This document shows positions 37,259-43,664 of a DNA stretch of 43,664 nucleotides, piece by piece; the first letter of the stretch is position 1, and each line of letters opens with the position of its first letter. The notes under the pieces were generated by a model. It saw nothing but the letters and a program-made list of their open reading frames with translations. It did no database searches and was not told where the DNA came from. Both the position numbers and the translations under genes were made by a program. This DNA is from Akkermansia muciniphila. GTDB taxonomy: Bacteria; Verrucomicrobiota; Verrucomicrobiia; Limisphaerales; SIBE01. The stretch covers positions 1 through 43,664 of the forward strand of contig CAMAWP010000016.1 of the NCBI GenBank assembly GCA_945861765.1, in the 5' to 3' direction.

Positions 37259-37888
37259 TCAGTCTCCCAGTGTCCTGCCCATGTAGGCGCAACCTCCATC
37301 CAAGGCGCCGACGCGGATCAACTCCCGGAACCCTAGACGAAGGTAGAATCCGAATGCGGGTGTGTTGGCCGCGCTCACGCCAAGATGTGCGCCCGGAGAA
37401 CCACGGTCACGGAGCCGCTTCATCACCTGCTCAAGCATGCGTCGGCCATAGCCACGTCCTTGGGCGCGCGGCAGGAGATCGATGTGCAGATGAGAGGGAT
37501 AAGCCTCGTAAGGCTCAGGGCAGAAATAATCGGGGTGATGATACCCATCATAAACACTTTGAACCCGCGTCCATTGTCCAGGATGCCCTTGAGGGGCGGG
37601 AAAACGGGCGCATAAATCCTGGCGCCACTCGCTCTCATAGCGGGCGAAGAAGGCGTGTGAATCGAAGGCGCCAAGGGCGTAGCCGCAGACGCCCCGCTCG
37701 TCCTCCAGGGTGAGGCTCAGATCCGGCTCGAAGGCCAGGTATGGGCCGACAAAGATTCGACCCAATGCGTCGGGGTCATCCCTGTAATACGGCTCGCCGT
37801 CCTTGCCGTAGTCGCCCGTCTTGAGGCAAACATAGTAAGCTCCCCGCTCATCGTCAGGCCGGGCAGGACGGATTACGCAATCATTCAC
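37259..37888 (-). CDS. GNAT-family acetyltransferase homologous to the C-terminal HAT-like domain of eukaryotic OGA
   Basis: A 209-residue protein starting at a GTG (complement of 37886-37888). Its N-terminal half (VIRPARPDDERGAYYVCLKT; LTLEDERGVCGYALGAFDSH; FFARYESEW) follows the pattern of the C-terminal domain of human O-GlcNAcase as I recall it. The C-terminal half has the acetyl-CoA loop RAQGRGYGRRML (R141-x-x-G144-x-G146) and NTPAFGFYLRLGFREL. In human OGA the domain is reported not to bind acetyl-CoA; here the loop looks intact, so true N-acetyltransfer (for example to an amino sugar) is plausible. It sits 119 bp downstream of the GH84 gene and 31 bp upstream of the aminotransferase gene, same strand. 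Confidence 0.88.
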   Translation of the reverse strand: MNDCVIRPARPDDERGAYYVCLKTGDYGKDGEPYYRDDPDALGRIFVGPYLAFEPDLSLTLEDERGVCGYALGAFDSHAFFARYESEWRQDLCARFPAPQGHPGQWTRVQSVYDGYHHPDYFCPEPYEAYPSHLHIDLLPRAQGRGYGRRMLEQVMKRLRDRGSPGAHLGVSAANTPAFGFYLRLGFRELIRVGALDGGCAYMGRTLGD

Positions 37889-37924
37889 AGTTTAAAAAAA
37901 GTTCGATGAGTTGTTATCACAACC

Positions 37925-37936
37925 GTTACCGGTACC
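37925..37936. promoter_or_regulatory. Imperfect palindrome, candidate operator upstream of the GNAT-DegT-PTS genes
   Basis: GTTACCGGTACC reads the same on both strands at 10 of 12 positions with a central CG, the style of LacI-family operators. It lies in the 119-bp gap between the GH84 stop and the GNAT start, next to an A-tract (37892-37899 region). No LacI-type regulator gene is in the window. Weak evidence. Confidence 0.3.
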
Positions 37937-38007
37937 GTGTTCTCCGTCGCGACTGAGTCTTATCTTGATCGTTGATTGAGACAAGTCTCCTCTGAGGTTG
38001 ATGATTC

Positions 38008-39396
38008 CTAGGCAGCATGGGTCGGAGCAAATCCTCCGTTCGCTTGTTGAACCAGCAGACCTTGCAGCCCGGCAACGATCCCGCCACGGTAGGTGCCGGG
38101 CAAATGAAAATCAGAACTGCCAAGGATCCCGGGGCTCGGGTTTTCAGATTTCATTCGCACATAGCGGTCCAGCAAATCCAGTTCCTCTCGAAGTTCCCAG
38201 AGCCGACGGTTGAGCGCATAAAAAAGCGGGCGCTGCCGAAGTTCTGACAACCGGACGCAGAAGTCCCGCAACCTGGCTGCGCGGGCCTGGAAAAGGGCTG
38301 CCTGATCACCCCACTCCGAGGGATTCTGAGCTAACAAACTCCGGGCGCTGGCATAAAGCGATCTCCCCTCAGGACCCTCTTCGTAGGGCAGGTAGTAGCA
38401 GTCCCCGAAGCAGATCAGATCCTCGAGAGTGACCTGTCTGCCAACCGTCTCGAAATACGGCAACCACTCCTGGATCGCGGCCAAGTAGGCCGCACGAGCA
38501 TCCCATGCGCCACGGCAACGCGCGAATTCTGCCAGAGTTCGGAGTGGCACATAATTCAGTGGAAACTCGGTGTTCGGGTTACACATCAAACCGCTCACCT
38601 CCGCCCGCAGTTCCGGCGCGCGTCCGCTGTAAGGTCCGCAGAAGAACCGATGCCCGTCATAATCGTTGGCATGGAGGTTATCCCAGATCAGCGGCTTCCG
38701 CCGAAGCACCTCACGCAGCGCCTGAACGTGGTTGACCGTTATCTCCCTCGAGATGATTTCTGGCCCGGTCCAAAAGATATCAATCTCTCTCAAAAGCTCG
38801 CGGCCGATCGTTGCGAGGTATCCTTCTCCACCCAGTTTTCCGTCGGCCATCCGTCCGCAATAGGCTGTAGGACAGAAAAGGAAACGGGCGTCTGGACATC
38901 TCCCAAGGATCCACTTGAACAAGGAATTCGCCACATGGCATTGTGCCGACGCAAGCGAGCCCAATCGCCCAGTATCCTCAGTCTCCAAGCCATCTGGGAT
39001 GTCGTCGAAAAAGAGCGAGAAATGCTGGCAGCCCAAGCCGTTCATCTGTTCAAAACGCTTTTTGAGATGATCCAACTCATCTTCATTCGAGTAACGGATG
39101 TCCAGTCCTGGGCTCAGGGCATAAATGAATCGGATCTGGCTCTGCTGGCAGGCCTCGATCAATTGTCCGAGCGTTTTAGCTTCCGATGGGGAGTAAAGTT
39201 GACGCCAGAGGGCTCGATGGTTCAGGTCGTCTTTTGGAGCGTACAAATAGGTGTTTAATCCCCACCGTGCCATCCATCCGAACAGCTCGAATCGTTCCGC
39301 CATGGTCCAAGGCTGCCCATAGAAGCCTTCTATCACTCCGACCATAAAACTTGTTGTCTCGCGCGTTTCCATGCGTTCGTCGGATTGAATGAGCAT
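38008..39396 (-). CDS. GH84 protein O-GlcNAcase-like beta-N-acetylglucosaminidase
   Basis: A 462-residue protein from the ATG complementary to 39394-39396 (a second ATG at 39372 is possible). The catalytic barrel is strikingly like eukaryotic OGA: GVIEGFYGQPWTMAERFELF, NTYLYAPKDDLNHRALWRQ, FIYALSPGLDI, FSLFFDDIPDG with the catalytic Asp pair D131-D132, FCPTAYCG, IFWTGPEIIS and IWDNLHANDYDGHRFFCGPY with the Asn and Asp that bind the N-acetyl group. A helical segment follows (about 300-440). No signal peptide is seen, so a cytoplasmic enzyme is likely, acting on imported GlcNAc-containing sugars or on glycosylated protein. It heads the cluster with GNAT, DegT, PTS EIIC and the sulfatase. Confidence 0.93.
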   Translation of the reverse strand: MLIQSDERMETRETTSFMVGVIEGFYGQPWTMAERFELFGWMARWGLNTYLYAPKDDLNHRALWRQLYSPSEAKTLGQLIEACQQSQIRFIYALSPGLDIRYSNEDELDHLKKRFEQMNGLGCQHFSLFFDDIPDGLETEDTGRLGSLASAQCHVANSLFKWILGRCPDARFLFCPTAYCGRMADGKLGGEGYLATIGRELLREIDIFWTGPEIISREITVNHVQALREVLRRKPLIWDNLHANDYDGHRFFCGPYSGRAPELRAEVSGLMCNPNTEFPLNYVPLRTLAEFARCRGAWDARAAYLAAIQEWLPYFETVGRQVTLEDLICFGDCYYLPYEEGPEGRSLYASARSLLAQNPSEWGDQAALFQARAARLRDFCVRLSELRQRPLFYALNRRLWELREELDLLDRYVRMKSENPSPGILGSSDFHLPGTYRGGIVAGLQGLLVQQANGGFAPTHAA

Positions 39397-39473
39397 TCCC
39401 TACACGGCAGGTTGGCCCTCTGGCACGGCTTGCCAAGGGCTGGTCCATCCTTCGGTTCAGCCGGGTCCTGGGT

Positions 39474-39692
39474 TCAGCGTTGGCAGTACTCCCCCAGCGC
39501 CTCGGTGAAAACCGCATCACGAACGAGCGATGGATCGAGGTTCATGGCGCACTGGTCCTCGTCGGTTAACGCCACGACCTCGACCCCCTGCAGCTTGCCC
39601 TGGAGCACCTCGCAGAAATCCTCCAAGTCAAAGTCCTCAGGCAGCTCTTCGCCGCCGCACATCGCCAAGTCAACGTAGTAAATGTTCTTCAT
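39474..39692 (-). CDS. Small acidic protein, unknown function
   Basis: The ATG complementary to 39690-39692 gives 72 residues beginning MKNIYYVDLAMCGGEELPED, acidic throughout (EDFDLEDFCEVLQGKLQG, ALTDEDQCAMN), with no signal peptide or membrane segment. It lies 14 bp downstream of the aldolase gene on the same strand and is probably cotranscribed. I do not recognise the family. The upstream continuation of the frame to 39926 overlaps the aldolase gene and is not used. Confidence 0.65.
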   Translation of the reverse strand: MKNIYYVDLAMCGGEELPEDFDLEDFCEVLQGKLQGVEVVALTDEDQCAMNLDPSLVRDAVFTEALGEYCQR

Positions 39693-39706
39693 ATCCGGGG
39701 TTCTCT

Positions 39707-40753
39707 CTAGGGACCGGTTTCGTTGGTAAATCGCTCGCGATGCGCCTCCATCGCGTCTGAGTAACTGCGGCAGCGAGCCGCGCTGTTGCATTTTGAGCGG
39801 TGCAACAATTCTTGCTGCGCGGCCCCCGCATTTGCTGGCAGGCCGGCCCATGCTTTTAGAGCCGGTGCTTGCAACGCCCGACCAAAGGAGAAACTCAGCT
39901 CCCACGGTGCCGCGTCGAGTTGGCACATGGCGCTGAGATGCTGGGTGGCCCGCACGTCGCTCTGGCCGCCGGACAGGAAGACTAGGCCGGGCACTGCGGC
40001 GGGAACCGTCCGTCTCATGCAGCGCAACGTCGAGGCGGCCACCTCGGGCACGCTGGCTTGCTGCGGGCAGTCCTTGCCCGAAAGAACCATGTTGGGCTTG
40101 AGCAGCATCGCCTCAAGACGGACGCGGTACGCCGCCAGCTCTTCGAAGACGATTCGCAGCGTGCGTTGCGTCACTTCGGCATGACGCTCGATGGTATGGT
40201 CGCCGTCCATCAAGACCTCGGGCTCGACGATAGGCACCAAGCCTGCCTCCTGGCTCAATGACGCAAAACGTGCCAGGCCGTGGGCGTTAGCCCGAATGCA
40301 GAGGTCCGTCGGAACGTTCGATCCGATGGTGATGACTGCGCGCCACTTGGTGAATCGCGCTCCGAGTTCCCTGTATTCCATCAGCCGTTCGCGCAATCCA
40401 TCGAGGCCCTCGGTGATTTTCTCCCCCGCGAAACCAGCGAGCGCCTTCGCACCCTTGTCCACCTTGATTCCCGGCACGATTCCCTGGCGCTTGAGCGCAT
40501 CGATCAGCGCCGTGCCATCCGCAGCCCTTTGACGGATAGTTTCGTCGAACAGGATGACACCACTGATGAATTCGCCCAGCCCAGGGGCCGTGAACAGGAG
40601 CTCGCGGTAATCCCGGCGGTTCCCCTCCCCGCAGGCTGCACCCACGGATTTGAAACGTTTCTCAATGGTGCCTGTGCTTTCGTCCGCGGCGAGAATGCCT
40701 TTGCCATGCGCGACCAGCACGCGGGCGGTGGTTTCCATTTGGATCTCAAACAT
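39707..40753 (-). CDS. Class I fructose-bisphosphate aldolase (eukaryote-like family)
   Basis: The ATG complementary to 40751-40753 gives 348 residues. It carries HGKGILAADESTGTIEKRF near the N-terminus, FTKWRAVITIG, LVPIVEPEVLMDGDHT and EAMLLKPNMVLSG with the Schiff-base lysine at K219, then VPGLVFLSGGQSDVRATQHL. It cleaves fructose 1,6-bisphosphate to dihydroxyacetone phosphate and glyceraldehyde 3-phosphate in the cytoplasm. The C-terminus reaches the usual length (NETGP at the end rather than the animal-type Tyr). It is followed by a small acidic gene. Upstream codons to 40813 are not needed. Confidence 0.94.
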   Translation of the reverse strand: MFEIQMETTARVLVAHGKGILAADESTGTIEKRFKSVGAACGEGNRRDYRELLFTAPGLGEFISGVILFDETIRQRAADGTALIDALKRQGIVPGIKVDKGAKALAGFAGEKITEGLDGLRERLMEYRELGARFTKWRAVITIGSNVPTDLCIRANAHGLARFASLSQEAGLVPIVEPEVLMDGDHTIERHAEVTQRTLRIVFEELAAYRVRLEAMLLKPNMVLSGKDCPQQASVPEVAASTLRCMRRTVPAAVPGLVFLSGGQSDVRATQHLSAMCQLDAAPWELSFSFGRALQAPALKAWAGLPANAGAAQQELLHRSKCNSAARCRSYSDAMEAHRERFTNETGP

Positions 40754-41181
40754 GATGCGCCTTTGTTTAATGCACGGTTCTTGGTTTGCCTCAGGTGAGG
40801 GTGAAGGGGGCATGTGACATCACAAGCACAATTATTGCTTTTGGTTCGATTTTGGAGCGACCCGAATCGCTTGGGTCGCCTGCACAAATCAGAATTCAGC
40901 AGATTGGAGAGGGAGTCTGCTCGGAAATTGGCAATGGCTGGTCCAAACTTGCCACCGCGGAGCGCGAGCCGCGACTCAGCCCAATGCCAGCTTCCGGGAC
41001 GCCAAGCCGAACCGTCCGCGCATCATGGAGGAACGCGGACCGACAGAGGAGCAAGAAACGGCCAGCATTCCCCAAGGCCCGCGTAGGCAACGCGCTGCGG
41101 CCAGGGCACATTGGGCCACAGCGAAGCAGTCGATGAGACTGATCTTGGCTCCATGAACCACTCGTGAACTCAGGGCCTAGC
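40754..41181. other. Divergent intergenic stretch, no gene recognised (about 430 bp)
   Basis: It separates the aldolase (minus) and the broken radical SAM gene (plus) and should hold both promoters. Overlapping open frames of up to about 115 codons occur on both strands but show no motif, and their composition follows the local GC bias. No repeat or hairpin stood out. Confidence 0.45.
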
Positions 41182-42140
41182 ATGAACTTGCAAATCGACA
41201 CCAACGCCGAACTAAATGGAGCGAAGAGTTCTGCGGCCAGCACAGGGAGGGAGTTCGGCTGCGCGCGCGACTTTTTCGAGAACCGATTTGTTTACTGCCT
41301 GATCTCGCCACGCGCTCGCGGACTGTCTGTGGGAGTGAATATGAATCCGGACCAGCGCTGCAACTTCGACTGCGCGTATTGCGAGGTGAACCGAAACGAA
41401 CCGCCGCGAGAGTCTCGGCTGGAGCCATCGGTTGGTGGATGAGCTGGAGCGGACGCTGGCCCTGGTCCACACAGGTCGCATCCGCCAGAGAGCGTCCTAC
41501 CAGAACGCGCCTCCTGAACTGCTGTTGCTGCGCCATGTCGCGCTGAGCGGCGATGGCGAACCGACTCTTTGCCCAAACTTTGGCGAAGCGATGGAGGCAG
41601 TCATCCACCTTCGCGCGCGCGGGCGCTCCGCACGGCATGGAGCCGTCAGACGCGATGGAGATCATCCACCTTCGCGCGCGCGGGCGCTCCCCTTCCTTCA
41701 AGCTTGTGCTCATCACCAACGCCAGCGGCCTCGACCGGCCTGAGGTCGCAGACAGGTTGCGGCTTTTGACGGCTCACGACGAGGTTTGGGCCAAGTTAGA
41801 TGCCGGCACCCAGGAATCGATGGATCGGGTCAACCGCCCCGACTGTTCTCTGGAAAAGATTCTCGCGAACATCCTAGCCTTAGCCCGGAGACGGCCCGTG
41901 GTGATCCAGACATTGTTCCCATCTATCAATGGCGAAGGTCCGACCCCGTCAACGATCGAAGCCTACGCGCAGCGTTTATGCGAGTTGCGCAACTCGGGCG
42001 CTCAGATTCCGCTGGTGCAGATCTACTCCGCCACTCGGCCTACCGTTCACTCCGAGTGCGGTCATCTGCCCCTGCGGACGCTTTCACATATCGCTCAGCG
42101 CGTTCGTGACGCCACCGGGTTGGTTGCGGAGGTATTCTGA
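41182..42140 (+). pseudogene. Radical SAM protein, broken by two frameshifts
   Basis: The first frame (from the ATG at 41182; a GTG at 41164 is also possible) gives the cluster motif: LSVGVNMNPDQRCNFDCAYC, that is CxxxCxxC binding a 4Fe-4S cluster and SAM. It ends at a stop near 41440. From about 41432 a second frame continues the homologous sequence (LVDELERTLALVHTGRI, HVALSGDGEPTLCPNFGEAM). A third frame takes over after the duplicated segment near 41601-41690 (FKLVLITNASGLDRPEVADR, VWAKLDAGTQESMDRVNRPD) and runs to 42140. Pieced together it is a near-complete member of the radical SAM group with GDGEPTL and WAKLDAG signatures. Two independent lesions suggest a real pseudogene, although indel errors in the assembly could mimic it. 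Confidence 0.85.
41601..41690. repeat. Short direct duplication inside the radical SAM gene
   Basis: A 29-bp sequence at 41601-41629 (starting tcatccaccttcgcgcgcgc) is repeated exactly at 41662-41690, 61 bp further on, each preceded by gcgatggag. Since 61 is not a multiple of three, the duplication changes the frame and explains the second frameshift of the gene. Confidence 0.93.
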
Positions 42141-42311
42141 GTTTCTGGGGACGGCTTGTGCTGATCCATCAGCGATCGTTGGCGGTGGCCTATTCCGATC
42201 GGATGTGAAGGAAGCCCGGCAGAGCGAGGCGTCCCCGCCGAGCCGGGTGAATCTAAGGCACTCAACAGTTTCTCAGCTCGCCACAAGGATGCGGCTTCTC
42301 AGCGAAATCCC

Positions 42312-43259
42312 TCATTTCACCTGCAGTAATGCGGCAGCTTGGTTTGTTGGGCCGGATGGAAATAAAGCCCCGTTCCGAATCCAGTGCAACAAGGTCATGA
42401 TTTCCTCCAACGTGAGCGGTTGTTTTCCTGCGGGCGGCATCACGTCGTCGTGTTGCGGTGGCAAGAGAATGAGGCGTGCAAGGTGGCTGCTCATCGGGTC
42501 GCCTGGCTTGATGGCGACGAGGCCGCTCGCGCCGGCTTTGAGGGCCAGTTCAGGCTGATCGAGCCGGTAGCTGCCTTTTTGTTTGTCCGCGCCGTGACAT
42601 TTGTAGCACTTGGCTTCGAGCAAGGGTTGAACTTTCTCGATGTAATAGAGCTGATTCGCGTCGAGTGCTGTGGAATTTGATATGGATGGAGACACGGGGT
42701 CGTCATCCAGCAGTTCGCGCACGAACTCTGGCGCGTTTTCAACGAGGTACTTTGAGCCATGTGTCAGATTGCCACCAAAATGTCCCGCCACGACCACGAG
42801 TGCCAATGTGGTTGATAACACGGCCCGATAACCGCGAGCCCAGCCGCGTGCTGTTTCGTCCCGATAGGAGAGTCTTTGCAGTAGAATCGTCGCTGCGGTG
42901 AGGAGAAAGACGGCAAGGCCGTAAAGCCGGTGGATTTTTAGCATCTTTGCGTCATAGTCGCTCCCGTCAGCCCGCATGAGTCCGAACGTGGCGGAGACGA
43001 TTCCCGTCAGCAAGCCCAGCTACAGCACCAGCACGGTGATCCGCCGCACTTCGCTGCTGGGCCGCAGCGCGCGATACATTTCCAGGATGCCCGCCATCGT
43101 CAGGAACCCGATGGGGAAGTGCAGCACCACCGAGTGGAATGGCGCGAAGAACGGACGCCAGTGGAAGAGTTTGTGCGCGACGCCTGGAGAGGCATCGGCC
43201 GCCACCGCCGTGGCGGCTGAGATCAACAGAAGACTCGCGATGCTGCCCAGTTTTTTCAT
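42312..43259 (-). pseudogene. DUF2231 membrane / planctomycete-type cytochrome c protein with internal TAG
   Basis: From the ATG complementary to 43257-43259 the frame gives a signal sequence (MKKLGSIASLLLISAATAVA) and the first DUF2231 helix (FHSVVLHFPIGFLTMAGILE). It then meets an in-frame TAG (complement of 43020-43022) after TVLVL. Reading continues in the same frame with LGLLTGIVSATFG, further helices, and a cytochrome c domain with the heme motif CYKCHGADKQKGSYRLD near residues 220-240, closing at 42312. The break falls inside a membrane helix; TGG (Trp) to TAG would be a single change. If intact it would be a membrane-bound electron-transfer protein common in PVC bacteria. Called a pseudogene, with a sequencing error as the alternative. 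Confidence 0.8.
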
Positions 43260-43357
43260 CAGGAGGTTTTGTTTCGTCTCACCCACGGCCGCCAACAGGC
43301 CTGCAGGGTTTCAATGCACGACTGGCAACAGAGAACGTCAGGGTCCTGTTGTGAAGA

Positions 43358-43664
43358 TCACCCATGATCATGTTTCAGTTGACCGCAGTTTGCGGCAGAG
43401 GTCATTACGGTTCTTGGTGAAGGCTCATCATTTCTTGTCCAAGATGCCGCGGTCCGACCCCCTGCGTTGGGACGCGCGTCGATGGAGCATGGCTCTAAGC
43501 CAAGGCGTGCCTCACACCGCCAGGCCGCGGCGCCGAAAAGCCAGGCCGCCAGCGGACGATCCTGCTGGGTGCATAGCAGATACTTGAGGTTCTCACCCAC
43601 CGGGCTGCGGTAGCCCAGGTAGTGCTCCCGGGCCAGGAGGCTTTCAAACACCCCTCGGCGGAGC
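43358..43664 (-). pseudogene. DUF4338 (DruA-type) gene fragment at the window edge
   Basis: The minus-strand frame entering from the right edge reads FESLLAREHYLGYRSPVGEN, then LKYLLCTQQDRPLAAWLFGA and AAWRCEARLG. This is the recognisable DUF4338 core (HYLGY..PVG, then RPLA..LFGAAAWRC). After AWRCEARL the family pattern is lost and the frame stops at 43358, so the C-terminal part is missing or frameshifted. DUF4338 proteins occur as single genes with mobile-element-like behaviour and as DruA in the Druantia defence system. No other Druantia gene is seen here. Probably a decayed remnant; the N-terminus lies outside the window. Confidence 0.7.

Noticed and set aside
43020-43022. TAG read as a sense codon (recoding)
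   Set aside because: TAG serves as a normal stop elsewhere in the window (end of czcA copy 3), with no suppressor tRNA or recoding element seen; mutation or base error is simpler.
43358-43664. Druantia anti-phage system
   Set aside because: Only a DUF4338 fragment is present, with no helicase (DruE) or other Druantia genes; DUF4338 also occurs outside defence systems.

Overview
The window looks like a chromosomal segment from a GC-rich Verrucomicrobiota bacterium (Pedosphaera/Limisphaerales-like). The grounds are a prepilin-like secreted protein of the PVC type (508-1254), a giant dehydrogenase/HEAT/cytochrome/DUF1080 protein (1812-5753), a DUF2231-plus-cytochrome protein (42312-43259) and many secreted proteins. 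No rRNA, tRNA or CRISPR array was seen. This placement is inference from protein families.

Layout. 1-1254: 5' end of a RAYT-type transposase beside a 60-bp tandem duplication, then a pseudopilin-like protein. 1812-7725: the giant secreted cytochrome protein, a VOC protein, a broken EamA exporter and a methyltransferase. 7800-29840: a heavy-metal efflux island, almost all on the minus strand, with three CzcA-type RND pumps (9119-12361, 15643-18873, 23517-26696), three adaptor proteins, two TolC-type outer-membrane proteins, a P1B-type ATPase, a HupE/UreJ protein, a cupin (plus strand) and small metal-binding proteins. 29986-32361: secreted beta-helix/PDZ protein. 32643-39396: minus-strand cluster of a GH84 O-GlcNAcase-like enzyme, a GNAT that resembles the C-terminal domain of eukaryotic OGA, a DegT aminotransferase, a PTS EIIC and an LtaS-like sulfatase. 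39474-43664: class I aldolase, a small acidic protein, a twice-frameshifted radical SAM gene, a DUF2231/cytochrome gene with an internal stop, and a DUF4338 (DruA-type) fragment at the edge.

Most interesting. (1) Each of the three efflux units is headed by a small secreted Cys- or His-rich protein. All three end in nearly the same tail (consensus SWQFxxRxALPxRAPSLAS) and stop at TAA. In each case a short hairpin begins 4-5 nt after the stop codon. No metal-responsive regulator gene is visible, so I propose a family of metal-sensing leader proteins, possibly acting by nascent-chain arrest (RAP-type motif). (2) A 68-86 bp palindromic element occurs three times. One copy is an in-frame internal insertion in a CzcA, one provides the C-terminus and stop codon of another CzcA, and one provides the N-terminus and part of the signal peptide of an adaptor lipoprotein. 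This resembles protein-coding palindromic elements of the Rickettsia type. (3) A split arrangement of the two eukaryotic OGA domains. (4) A P-type ATPase whose phosphorylation motif reads DKTST rather than DKTGT.
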